Shown here piece by piece: positions 24,410-31,633 of a DNA stretch of 40,925 bases. The notes under the pieces were generated by a model that saw only the letters and a list, made by a program, of their open reading frames with translations, made no database searches and was not told where the DNA came from. The DNA is taken from positions 1 through 40,925 of the forward strand of contig NZ_QUAC01000005.1 in NCBI RefSeq assembly GCF_003389455.1, written 5' to 3'. The first letter of the stretch is position 1. Each line of letters starts with the position of its first letter. Origin of the DNA: Streptomyces inhibens (GTDB lineage Bacteria; Actinomycetota; Actinomycetes; Streptomycetales; Streptomycetaceae). The position numbers and the translations under genes are program-made.

Positions 24410-24425
24410 TCGTACGAATGTTCGA
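24410..24425. promoter_or_regulatory. LexA (SOS box)-like site at the PrimPol start
   Basis: TCGTACGAATGTTCGA; on the coding strand this reads TCGAAC-ATTC-GTACGA, 11 of 12 conserved positions of the actinobacterial LexA box TCGAAC-N4-GTTCGA. It ends 10 nt before the ATG, so LexA binding would block transcription. A 10-bp perfect palindrome TTCGTACGAA is contained in it. Confidence 0.6.
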
Positions 24426-24871
24426 TGAAGGGAAGGGGGGCGTGCGAAGATCGGCCAGTGCGCCGGGGCACTCCGGTCAGCGCGGCGCGGCCCGTAATCC
24501 TTGTGAGGGAGGGCCGGCGACGGGGCCTGACGTCGGCGAAGGGGCCTGGCCAGGGCCGATGTGATGCGGCAGGGGTTTACCCGGGGTTCCTCATGCTTGC
24601 GAGGGAATCGCCCCTTCGTGGCGGGTCCGCCGGGGATCCGGTGGGCAATCCTGAGTTCGCGACGTCGAGGCAAGCATCGCGGTGGCCGGCCAACTACCCG
24701 ATGAACAAGGGGAGTTGAAGGGGAGTTCCAGCAATCCGGATCCGGAACGAGGGAGATCGGGCAAGCAGGTCCGACAGGCCGGGTCCAGTAGGCCGGATCC
24801 AGTAGGTCGGATCCAGCGAGTCGGATCCAGTAGGTCAGATCCAGAAGTTGTGCTCAGTGGAAGGAACAGAC
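24426..24871. other. Intergenic region with 14-bp repeats
   Basis: About 450 bp between the divergent PrimPol and secreted-protein genes. The left part holds no gene I can support; the right part (24768-24846) is a 14-bp tandem array. The short open frames crossing it are low-complexity products of the repeats. Confidence 0.5.
24768..24846. repeat. 14-bp tandem repeat, about 5.5 units
   Basis: The consensus is GATCCAGTAGGTCG: units at 24768, 24782, 24796, 24810, 24824 and a partial one at 24838. It ends about 25 bp before the ATG of the small secreted protein. It could act as clustered protein-binding sites or as a slippage-prone leader. Confidence 0.8.
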
Positions 24872-25177
24872 ATGGCAAGCACCCGCACGGCCCGCGCCAT
24901 TGCCGTAGCTGCCGCGTTGCCCTTTGCGGCCGCGCTCTTCAGCGGTGTGGCGCAGGCCGACAACGGCGGCTTTGCGACCAACGGGTCGAACTCGGCGGCG
25001 ACGAGTCAGGTGGGGACCGGCGTCGGCCACGACAACTTCGGCAACTCGACCACGGGCCAGCAGGTCGCCAACGGTGCCGGCGCCTCCAATCAGAACAACA
25101 CCGCGAGCGTGAACGGCTCCGGCTACACGGTCATCGACCAGGACAACACCACCGTCAACTTCACCAACCTCTGGTGA
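24872..25177 (+). CDS. Small secreted Asn/Gly-rich protein
   Basis: This 101-residue protein starts at ATG 24872 with GGAAGGA upstream. The signal peptide is TRTARAIAVAAALPFAAALF ending near VAQADNGG. The mature part of about 70 residues is rich in Asn, Thr, Gly and Ser with beta-strand periodicity (NNTASVNGSGYTVIDQDN, TTVNFTNLW) and no Cys. The composition recalls surface-active or fibre-forming actinobacterial proteins such as rodlins and chaplins, but it lacks their recognisable motifs, so no function is assigned. Confidence 0.75.
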   Translation: MASTRTARAIAVAAALPFAAALFSGVAQADNGGFATNGSNSAATSQVGTGVGHDNFGNSTTGQQVANGAGASNQNNTASVNGSGYTVIDQDNTTVNFTNLW

Positions 25178-25285
25178 GCAGACCGGCCGGCCGTCATGGG
25201 GAGTGGCGGCCGGTCGAGGGGTGATGTGTCGGGGTCGGCACGGAGAGAATGGGGCTTCTCCGGGGTTCACTGCGCCGACCTTGAC

Positions 25286-25326
25286 AGCGAGCGGGTTTCT
25301 GACGGACAGTCAGAAACCCGCTCGCT
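25286..25326. promoter_or_regulatory. 18-bp-arm palindrome upstream of the igr-like operon
   Basis: AGCGAGCGGGTTTCTGAC (25286-25303), loop GGACA, then the exact complement (25309-25326). TTGACA at 25281-25286 abuts it like a -35 box, so it may be an operator overlapping a promoter for the operon starting at 25391. Alternatively it is the terminator of the secreted-protein gene, although no T-tract follows. Confidence 0.65.
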
Positions 25327-25390
25327 CGTTCGTACGCCCGGAACCCCCTGCGCGCCCGGCGTACGGCCACCAGAAGGGGAGGCCGCCGAC

Positions 25391-26557
25391 GTGCACCTCG
25401 CCCCCACCGCGCGCCAGGAACAGCTGCGCACCGAACTCCGTTCGTACTTCCGCACGGTGATGCCGGACGGGCCGGTAGAGAGCGCCGACGGGCAGCGTGC
25501 CCTGCTGCGCCGGATCGGCGCCGACGGCATGCTGGGCCTGGGCTGGCCGACCGCGTACGGAGGGCAGGGCCGCGGCCCCGACGAGCAGTTCGTCTTCTTC
25601 GACGAGGCCTACCGCGCGGGCGCGCCGGTCTCGATGGTCACCCTCAACACCGTCGGCCCGACCCTGATGAAGTACGGCACCCGGCAGCAGAAGGACTTCT
25701 TCCTGCCACGGATCCTCAGTGGCGAGATCGTCTTCGCGATCGGCTATACGGAACCGGACGCCGGCACCGACCTCGCCGCGCTCCGCACCCGCGCCGTGAA
25801 ACCCGACGGCGACGACGGCCACTGGCTGATCAACGGCACCAAGAGCTTCACCAGCAACGCCCACCAGGCCGACTGGATCTGGCTCGCCTGCCGCACCGAC
25901 CCCGACGCCCCGAAGCACAAGGGCATCTCGATCATCCTCGTGCCCACCGACGCGCCCGGCTTCTCCTGGACGCCGATCGAGACGGTCGGCGGGCTGACGA
26001 CCACCGCGACGTACTACGACGGCATACGCGTCCCGGCCGGACATCTCGTCGGCGAGGAGAACGCCGGCTGGCAGCTGATCACCAATCAGCTCAACCATGA
26101 GCGGGTCGCGCTGGCCGCCATCGGCATGCAGGCCGAGGACGCCTTCGACGCCGCGCTGGCGCATGCCCGTACGCCGGACGCGGAGACCGGCGAGCGGCCC
26201 GCCGACCACGCCTGGGTGCGGTCCCGGCTCGCCGAGGCGCACGCCCGGCTGGCCGCCACCCGCCTGCTGAACTGGCGGCTGGTCGGCGATGTGGGCGCCG
26301 GAACGCTCGGGCCCGGCGACGCGAGCGGCGTCAAGTTCGCGGGGACGGAGAGCACCGTCGAGGTCTACCGGATGTGCCAGGAGGTGGTCGGCGACGCCGC
26401 CCTGGTGCGAGCCGGTTCGCCGGGCGTCTTCGGGGACGGCGAACTGGAGCGGATGAACCGTGCGGCGCAGATCAACACCTTCGGGGGCGGCGTGAGCGAG
26501 GTCCAGCGGGAGATCGTCGCGACGATGCGACTGGGGATGCGGAGGGGACGGCGGTGA
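25391..26557 (+). CDS. Acyl-CoA dehydrogenase, ChsE/FadE29-like
   Basis: This 388-residue protein starts at GTG 25391 (GGGGAGG upstream); the open frame to 25196 runs through the palindrome and is not coding. ACAD features: N-terminal helices, LGLGWPTAYGGQGRGP, the FAD-binding strand FAIGYTEPDAGTDLAALRT, INGTKSFTSNAHQADWIWL, the HERVALA helix, and C-terminal INTFGGGVSEVQREIVA. In mycobacteria a FadE28/FadE29 (ChsE1/ChsE2) heterotetramer oxidises the 3-carbon side-chain CoA ester of steroids. The second dehydrogenase at 27554 would be the other subunit. The stop overlaps the next start (GTGA). Confidence 0.9.
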   Translation: MHLAPTARQEQLRTELRSYFRTVMPDGPVESADGQRALLRRIGADGMLGLGWPTAYGGQGRGPDEQFVFFDEAYRAGAPVSMVTLNTVGPTLMKYGTRQQKDFFLPRILSGEIVFAIGYTEPDAGTDLAALRTRAVKPDGDDGHWLINGTKSFTSNAHQADWIWLACRTDPDAPKHKGISIILVPTDAPGFSWTPIETVGGLTTTATYYDGIRVPAGHLVGEENAGWQLITNQLNHERVALAAIGMQAEDAFDAALAHARTPDAETGERPADHAWVRSRLAEAHARLAATRLLNWRLVGDVGAGTLGPGDASGVKFAGTESTVEVYRMCQEVVGDAALVRAGSPGVFGDGELERMNRAAQINTFGGGVSEVQREIVATMRLGMRRGRR

Positions 26558-27552
26558 GTGAGGTGCGCGAGCTGCCCTACGACCGGCTCAAGGCCTACGA
26601 GGGGCAGCCGGTCGCGACCGCCGGCGCCGGCAAGGACCTGGTCAACGAGCCGATGATCAGGCACTGGTGCGAGGCGATGGGCGACGCGAACCCGGCCTAC
26701 CGGGGGCCGGACGCCATCGCCCCGCCCACCATGCTCCAGGCCTGGACGATGGGCGGTCTCTCCGGCCACACCGACCGCTCGGGGGCGTACGACGAGCTGT
26801 TCGGGCTGCTGGACGGCGCCGGATACACCTCCGTCGTCGCCACCGACTGCGAGCAGGAGTATCCGCGGCCGCTGCGGCCCGGTGACCGGATCACCTTCGA
26901 CGCGGTGATCGAGTCGGTGTCGGAGCGCAAGACGACCAAGCTGGGGACCGGGCACTTCATCACGACGCGGATGGAGGTCCGCGCGGACGGCGAACCGGCC
27001 GGGACGCATCGCTTCCGGATCCTCAAGTACGCACCGGCAGCCCGGATGACGAAGGCGCCCGAGCGGACCGCAGCGGCCGGGGAGACCGAAGCGGCCGAGG
27101 AGACCGAAGCGGCCGAGCGGTCCAAGGCGCCCGGGCAGCCCGAGGCGCGCCGGCCCCGCCCCGTCATCAACCGCGACAACGCCGGCTTCTGGGCGGGCGT
27201 GGAGACACACCGGCTGCTGATCCAGGTCTGCGGCGGCTGCGGCACCCCGCGCTTCCCCTGGCTCCCCGGCTGCCGTGGCTGCGGCTCGCCCGAGTGGCAC
27301 ACCGTCGAGGCGACCGGCGCCGGCACCGTCTACTCGTACGTGGTGATGCACCACCCCCCGTTCCCCGCCTTCGACCCTCCCTACGCGGTGGCGCTGATCG
27401 AGCTGGCGGAAGGGGTGCGGATGGTCAGCAATGTCATCGGGGTGCCGTACGACAAGGTGCGGATCGGGATGCCCGTGCAGCTGGAATTCCTGCGGGTGGA
27501 CGGGGAGTGGGAGCTGCCCGTTTTCCGGGCCGGGGGAGGGGTGGCGGGCTGA
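26554..27552 (+). CDS. MaoC-like + DUF35 (zinc-ribbon OB-fold) fusion, ChsH2-like
   Basis: This 332-residue protein starts at GTG 26554, overlapping the previous stop. Residues 1-160 are a hot-dog (MaoC/FAS1-type) domain; the hydratase motif reads WCEAMGDANPAY, keeping Asp but with Tyr where the catalytic His would be, as expected for the non-catalytic half. Residues about 170-205 are an Ala/Glu repeat linker. Residues about 215-330 are DUF35: zinc-ribbon Cys in CGGCGTPRFPWLPGCRGCG, then an OB-fold (TVEATGAGTVYSYVV, VALIELAEGVRMVSNVIG). In Mycobacterium tuberculosis the ChsH2 DUF35 domain binds Ltp2 and channels the hydrated CoA ester to the aldolase. The same fusion and neighbours occur here. 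Confidence 0.88.
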   Translation: MSEVRELPYDRLKAYEGQPVATAGAGKDLVNEPMIRHWCEAMGDANPAYRGPDAIAPPTMLQAWTMGGLSGHTDRSGAYDELFGLLDGAGYTSVVATDCEQEYPRPLRPGDRITFDAVIESVSERKTTKLGTGHFITTRMEVRADGEPAGTHRFRILKYAPAARMTKAPERTAAAGETEAAEETEAAERSKAPGQPEARRPRPVINRDNAGFWAGVETHRLLIQVCGGCGTPRFPWLPGCRGCGSPEWHTVEATGAGTVYSYVVMHHPPFPAFDPPYAVALIELAEGVRMVSNVIGVPYDKVRIGMPVQLEFLRVDGEWELPVFRAGGGVAG

Positions 27553-27553
27553 G

Positions 27554-28753
27554 ATGGACTTCACGCCTACGGAGGAGCAGCGGGCCGCCGCCGGCCTGGC
27601 GGCCGAGATCTTCACCGATCTGTCCACGCCCGAGCGGCTGGCCGCGCTCGGCACCTCCACCGACACCGAACTGTGGAAGGCCCTGTGCGCGGCCGGGCTG
27701 CCGGGCGCGGTCGAGGAGACCGGGCTGCTCGGCCTCGTCCTGATGCTGGAGGAGCAGGGGCGTACGACGGCACAGGTGCCGTTCGCGGTGAGCTGTGTCT
27801 ACGGCCTGCTGGCGATCGGCGCGCACGGCAGCGCGGAGCAGCGGGCGCGGCTGCTGCCGGTGCTGCGGGACGGCGCGGCGGTCGCCACCGGGGCCTTTCC
27901 GGCACGGCCCGGCGGCGTACGGGCCGAGCGGCGGGCCGCCGGCGAGGGGCGGCTGACCGGCACGGTCCGTGTCGTGCCCTGGCTGGGCGATGCCACGCAC
28001 GTCCTGGTGCCGGACGCGCACGAGACGCTCTGGCTCGTACGCACCGACGGCGCGGGCGTTGGACGGGACCCGGTCCGGACCACCGCCCCGTGGTCGGCGG
28101 GCCGGCTCACCCTGGACGGCGCGCCGGCCGAACGGCTGGGCGGGACGCCCGTCGAACGGCTGTCCGGCCACGCGGCCTACGCCGACACCCTCGCCACCGC
28201 CCGCACCGCTTTCGCCGCCCTCCAGGCCGGGGTCTGCGCCGGCTCCCTGGCCCGCGCGGTGGCCCACACCACCACCCGCGAGCAGTTCGGCCGCCCGCTC
28301 TCCACCAACCAGGGGGTACTGCTGCGCGCCGCCGACGCGTACATGGACACCGAGGCCATCCGGCTCACCACCTACGAGGCGGCCTGGCGGCGGGACGCGG
28401 GCCTGGACGCCCGCTCGCATGCGCTGACCGCCGCCTGGTGGGCGTCCGAGGCGGGCACCCGCGTGGTGCACACCGGACAGCATCTGCACGGCGGTATCGG
28501 CGCCGACATCGATCACCCCGTCCACCGGCACTTCCTCTGGGGACGGCAGCTCGACGCGTACCTCGGCTCCGGCGCCCAAGTCCTCGAAGAACTGGGCCAG
28601 TTGCTCACGACGAACAAGCAGGAGAACCGGGACCGCCAGGAGAACCGGGACCGCCAGGAGAACCGGGACCGCCAGGAGAACCGGGACCGCCACGAGAACC
28701 GGGACCTCGGGAAGAACTCGCACCCCCGGAAGAACCGCGAGGAGACACCATGA
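27554..28753 (+). CDS. Acyl-CoA dehydrogenase-like subunit, ChsE/FadE28-like
   Basis: This 399-residue protein starts at ATG 27554, 1 nt after the previous stop. It begins MDFTPTEEQRAAAGLAAEIF like FadE28, with a long Gly/Arg-rich middle that poorly matches the FAD-binding strand of typical ACADs, then the C-terminal helical domain TREQFGRPLSTNQGVLLRAA and GQHLHGGIGADIDHPVHR. The C-terminal 40 residues are a low-complexity tail of five QENRDR-type units encoded by an 18-bp tandem repeat (28619-28708), not part of the fold. It probably forms the heteromeric dehydrogenase with the product of 25391. ATGA overlap with the next gene. Confidence 0.85.
   Translation: MDFTPTEEQRAAAGLAAEIFTDLSTPERLAALGTSTDTELWKALCAAGLPGAVEETGLLGLVLMLEEQGRTTAQVPFAVSCVYGLLAIGAHGSAEQRARLLPVLRDGAAVATGAFPARPGGVRAERRAAGEGRLTGTVRVVPWLGDATHVLVPDAHETLWLVRTDGAGVGRDPVRTTAPWSAGRLTLDGAPAERLGGTPVERLSGHAAYADTLATARTAFAALQAGVCAGSLARAVAHTTTREQFGRPLSTNQGVLLRAADAYMDTEAIRLTTYEAAWRRDAGLDARSHALTAAWWASEAGTRVVHTGQHLHGGIGADIDHPVHRHFLWGRQLDAYLGSGAQVLEELGQLLTTNKQENRDRQENRDRQENRDRQENRDRHENRDLGKNSHPRKNREETP
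28619..28708 (+). repeat. 18-bp coding tandem repeat (five units)
   Basis: CAGGAGAACCGGGACCGC is repeated four times exactly, followed by one variant unit (CACGAG...CTC). In frame it encodes QENRDR repeats at the C-terminus of the dehydrogenase subunit. Identical units suggest recent expansion and a possible length polymorphism. Confidence 0.9.
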
Positions 28754-29145
28754 AAGCCGGCGACGAGCTGCCGCCGCTCACCATCCCCGTCACCCGCACC
28801 CTGATCGTCGCCGGAGCGCTCGCCTCCCGCGACTACCAGGACGTCCACCACGACGCCGAGGCCGCCAGGGAAAAGGGCTCCCCGGACATCTTCATGAACA
28901 TCCTCACCACCAACGGTCTGGTCGGCCGCTACCTCACCGACCACTTCGGGCCGCGCTGCACCCTGCGCAAGGTCGCCATCCGCCTGGGCGCCCCCAACTA
29001 CCCGGGAGACACCATGGTGTTGAGCGGCACCGTCACCGAGGTGACGGACGACGGTACGGCGGTGGTGCGGATCGTCGGCGCGAACGGCATCGGCCACCAC
29101 GTCACCGGCACGGTGACCGTAAGCCTCCCGGAGGGTGCGGTATGA
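28750..29145 (+). CDS. MaoC-family enoyl-CoA hydratase, ChsH1-like
   Basis: This 131-residue single hot-dog domain starts at ATG 28750, overlapping the previous stop (ATGA). The hydratase motif SRDYQDVHHDAEAA supplies Asp28 and His33, matching the G-D-x-N-P-L-H type catalytic pair that its fused neighbour at 26554 lacks. The two should form a heteromeric hydratase, as ChsH1-ChsH2 do in mycobacteria. The C-terminal strand region reads VAIRLGAPNYPGDTMVLSG. The stop overlaps the thiolase-fold gene (ATGA). Confidence 0.9.
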   Translation: MKAGDELPPLTIPVTRTLIVAGALASRDYQDVHHDAEAAREKGSPDIFMNILTTNGLVGRYLTDHFGPRCTLRKVAIRLGAPNYPGDTMVLSGTVTEVTDDGTAVVRIVGANGIGHHVTGTVTVSLPEGAV

Positions 29146-30308
29146 GCCTGCGTACGGCGGACTCCCTCGGCGGCCGCGCCGCCATCGTTGGCATCGGCGC
29201 GACCGAGTTCTCCAAGGACTCCGGCCGCAGCGAGCTGAAGCTCGCCGTCGAGGCCGTACACACCGCCCTCGACGACGCCGGGCTGACCCCCGCCGACGTC
29301 GACGGCCTGGTCACCTTCACCATGGACACCAACCCCGAGATCACCGTCGCGCAGGCGGCCGGCATCGGCGAACTGTCCTTCTTCTCGCGCATCCACTACG
29401 GCGGCGGCGCGGCCTGCGCCACCATCCAGCAGGCGGCCCTGGCCGTCGCCACCGGCATCGCCGAAGTCGTCGTCTGCTACCGGGCGTTCAACGAACGTTC
29501 GGGCCGCCGCTTCGGCTCCGGCGTCCAGCAGCGCGAACCGTCCGCCGAAGGTACGGCCCTCGGCTGGAACCTCCCGTTCGGCCTGCTCACCCCCGCCTCC
29601 TGGGTCGCCATGGCCGCCCAGCGCTACCTCCACACCTACGGGCTGACCCCGGAAGCCTTCGGCCAGGTCGCCGTCACCGACCGCCGGCACGCCGCCCGCA
29701 ACCCGGCCGCGTACTTCTACAACAAGCCCATCACCCTCGCTGAGCACGCCGCCTCCCGCTGGATCGTGGAGCCGCTACGGCTGCTGGACTGCTGCCAGGA
29801 GACGGACGGCGGCCAGGCGATCGTGGTGACCTCGCCCGAGCGGGCCCGCGATCTGCCCCACCCGCCCGCGCTGATCACCGCCGCCGCGCAGGGCGCCGGC
29901 CGCGCCCAGGAGCAGATGACCAGCTTCTACCGCGACGACCTGACCGGCCTCCCCGAGATGAACGTGGTCGCCCGCCAGCTCTGGCGCACCTCCGCCCTCA
30001 CCCCCGCCGACATCGACGTCGCGATCCTCTACGACCACTTCACCCCGTTCGTGCTGATGCAGCTGGAGGAGTTCGGCTTCTGCGCCCCCGGCGAGGCCGC
30101 CGACCTCGTCGCCGCCGGCACGCTGCCCCTGAACACCCACGGCGGCCAGCTCGGCGAGGCGTACCTCCACGGTATGAACGGCATCGCCGAGGCCGTACGC
30201 CAGATCCGCGGCACGAGCGTGAACCAGGCCGACAGCCCCGCCCATATCCTGGTCACGGCGGGCACCGGGGTCCCGACCTCGGGGCTGATTCTCGGCGCCA
30301 CGCGCTGA
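29142..30308 (+). CDS. Thiolase-fold lipid-transfer protein, Ltp2-like retro-aldolase
   Basis: This 388-residue protein starts at ATG 29142, overlapping the previous stop. Thiolase-superfamily signs: RAAIVGIGATEFSKDSGRS at the N-terminus, HYGGGAACATIQQAALAVATG (the usual Cys position), DVAILYDHFTPFVLMQLEEFG and the C-terminal NTHGGQLGEAYLHGMNGIAEA with VTAGTGVPTSGLIL. Ltp2 acts with ChsH2's DUF35 domain as an aldolase releasing propionyl-CoA from the steroid side chain; the DUF35 partner is encoded in this operon. Its natural substrate here is unknown because no steroid genes are nearby. Confidence 0.88.
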   Translation: MSLRTADSLGGRAAIVGIGATEFSKDSGRSELKLAVEAVHTALDDAGLTPADVDGLVTFTMDTNPEITVAQAAGIGELSFFSRIHYGGGAACATIQQAALAVATGIAEVVVCYRAFNERSGRRFGSGVQQREPSAEGTALGWNLPFGLLTPASWVAMAAQRYLHTYGLTPEAFGQVAVTDRRHAARNPAAYFYNKPITLAEHAASRWIVEPLRLLDCCQETDGGQAIVVTSPERARDLPHPPALITAAAQGAGRAQEQMTSFYRDDLTGLPEMNVVARQLWRTSALTPADIDVAILYDHFTPFVLMQLEEFGFCAPGEAADLVAAGTLPLNTHGGQLGEAYLHGMNGIAEAVRQIRGTSVNQADSPAHILVTAGTGVPTSGLILGATR

Positions 30309-30495
30309 GCCCCCGGCGGCGGCCGTGACGCGCCGAAGGCCCCTACGGGTCCCTACTTGATCCCTACGGGTCGCGATGGCTCCCTACGGGAGTCCACCCC
30401 ACCCATCCCCCCTGAGGAGGTGGGGTCACCCCCACCCGTACAACTTGAGGGGGATAGCCCTTCGGCACCTTGGGCCGATCCCCCGACCCCACCCC
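30309..30495. repeat. Repeat-rich intergenic region before the sigma factor gene
   Basis: The decamer CCCTACGGG(T/A) recurs at 30341, 30362 and 30382, about 20 bp apart, with a related CCCTACTTGA at 30351. Then comes a G/C palindromic stretch, GGTGGGG-TCAC-CCCACC, near 30418-30437 within C-runs and G-runs (30394-30445). The latter resembles the short palindromic insertions at 5632 and 8238. Confidence 0.55.
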
Positions 30496-30514
30496 CGCTT
30501 CTAGCGTGGGGCAC
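30496..30514 (+). promoter_or_regulatory. Leaderless promoter block shared with the LysM gene
   Basis: CGCTTCTAGCGTGGG (30496-30510) has TAGCGT 7 nt before the ATG at 30515, the same 15 bp and spacing as at 15188-15202. There is no ribosome-binding site. Confidence 0.55.
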
Positions 30515-31048
30515 ATGACCACGCCAGTGTGCACAAGCGCTTCGAACGCCGCTGTGTTCCCGACGTTCTCGTCCTATGTACGGGCCCGGGGGCCGGTCCT
30601 GCTGCGCGCTGCGCGGTCGCTGTCCTCCAACCCGAACGACGCCGAGGACCTCCTCCAGACGGCGCTGACCAAGACCTTTGTGGCCTGGGAACGCATCGAG
30701 GACCATCGCGCCCTGGACGGCTATGTCCGCCGCGCGCTGATCAACACCCGCACCTCCCAGTGGCGCAAGCGCAAGGTCGAGGAATTTGCCGTCGACGAGC
30801 TGCCCGAACCGGACCCGCTGCCGGCACCCGACCCGGCCGAGCTGGAGGGCCTGCGCGACGCGATGTGGCGCGCGGTGATGCGACTGCCTCCCCGCCAGCG
30901 GGCCATGGTCGTCCTCAGGTATTACGAGGACCTCAGCGAGGCCCAGACCGCCGCGGTCATGGAGGTCTCCGTAGGCACGGTCAAGAGCGCCGTCTCCCGC
31001 GCCCTGTCCAAACTCCGGGAAGACCCCGAACTGGCGATGATCGCCTGA
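30515..31048 (+). CDS. SigE-family (ECF-type) RNA polymerase sigma factor
   Basis: This 177-residue protein starts at ATG 30515. Sigma-70 region 2 is seen at about 15-80 (FSSYVRARGPVLLRAARSL, NDAEDLLQTALTKTFVAWERI, DGYVRRALINTRTSQWRKRK). An acidic linker (ELPEPDPLPAPDPAELEG) leads to region 4 at about 115-170 (LPPRQRAMVVLRYYEDLSEAQTAAVM, VSVGTVKSAVSRALSKLRED). No anti-sigma gene is adjacent; the SigE family in actinobacteria often lacks one. It appears leaderless and ends in a hairpin terminator. Its promoter shares 15 bp with that of the LysM gene. Confidence 0.9.
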   Translation: MTTPVCTSASNAAVFPTFSSYVRARGPVLLRAARSLSSNPNDAEDLLQTALTKTFVAWERIEDHRALDGYVRRALINTRTSQWRKRKVEEFAVDELPEPDPLPAPDPAELEGLRDAMWRAVMRLPPRQRAMVVLRYYEDLSEAQTAAVMEVSVGTVKSAVSRALSKLREDPELAMIA

Positions 31049-31052
31049 CCGA

Positions 31053-31085
31053 AGGCCGCGCCCCTGAGGGGACGCGGCCTCTCCG
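31053..31085 (+). terminator. Terminator of the sigma factor gene
   Basis: AGGCCGCG...CCCCT-GA-GGGG...CGCGGCCT forms an almost perfect stem starting 5 nt after the stop, followed by CTCC rather than a T-tract. Confidence 0.75.
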
Positions 31086-31231
31086 TTCTCCGGCCGCTCT
31101 CGGGCCGTTCTCCGACCGTGAGGCAGTTGCCCAGGCATACGAGGGGTACGTGGCCGCCGGCCGCCCCGGGGTCCACAGGCACAGGCTGCGGTTTACCCCT
31201 GACGGCCGCAGGACGCGCCATCAGGTGACTC

Positions 31232-31447
31232 TCACCTGAGCGCTGGGCTCTGGCCCGTGTCGTGTGAGGAGTCTTCGTCGTCGGCGTCCGTCGCCCCGGC
31301 CGTGCCCGTCGCGTCGGCCGGAGCGGGCGCCTGGGCGCCGTCCTCGGCCGCCCCAAGCTCCTCGCGGCGCTTGCGCGCCAGTTCAGCGGCGAGCTTGTCG
31401 GACCGCAGCCGCATTTCCGCTTCCGCCTTGAGGTCGAACTGCCGCAT
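31232..31447 (-). CDS. Small charged hypothetical protein
   Basis: This 71-residue protein starts at ATG 31447-31445, with GGGGGAG 5 nt upstream, which decides the start over the longer frame. A helical, highly charged first half (MRQFDLKAEAEMRLRSDKLAAELARKRREEL) is followed by a disordered Ala/Asp/Gly tail. No family recognised. It converges on the sigma factor. The 180-bp gap between them contains, besides the terminator, a small dyad CAGGTGA-CTC-TCACCTG at 31223-31239. Confidence 0.65.
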   Translation of the reverse strand: MRQFDLKAEAEMRLRSDKLAAELARKRREELGAAEDGAQAPAPADATGTAGATDADDEDSSHDTGQSPALR

Positions 31448-31633
31448 CGTTACTCCCCCAGAGCCTCCCGGCGTCCGCCGGCCCCGGTGGGGGAGATCGG
31501 ACGCGCTGTCCTTCTGCCGCTCTTGACAGCGTTCCCGCCACATCCGCGCTCACCCGGCCGGCGCCCCGACGGAAACCACGGGCAGTTGCACGCACGGGCC
31601 ACTACGCGCCGTTGCGCACTCCCCGGCGCATGG

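Noticed and set aside
24768..24846. CRISPR or origin iterons
   Set aside because: The 14-bp units are directly adjacent with no spacers, and no replication initiator or DnaA boxes accompany them.
25196..25390. N-terminal extension of the acyl-CoA dehydrogenase
   Set aside because: It would translate the long palindrome and has no ACAD sequence; GTG 25391 has a ribosome-binding site at proper spacing.
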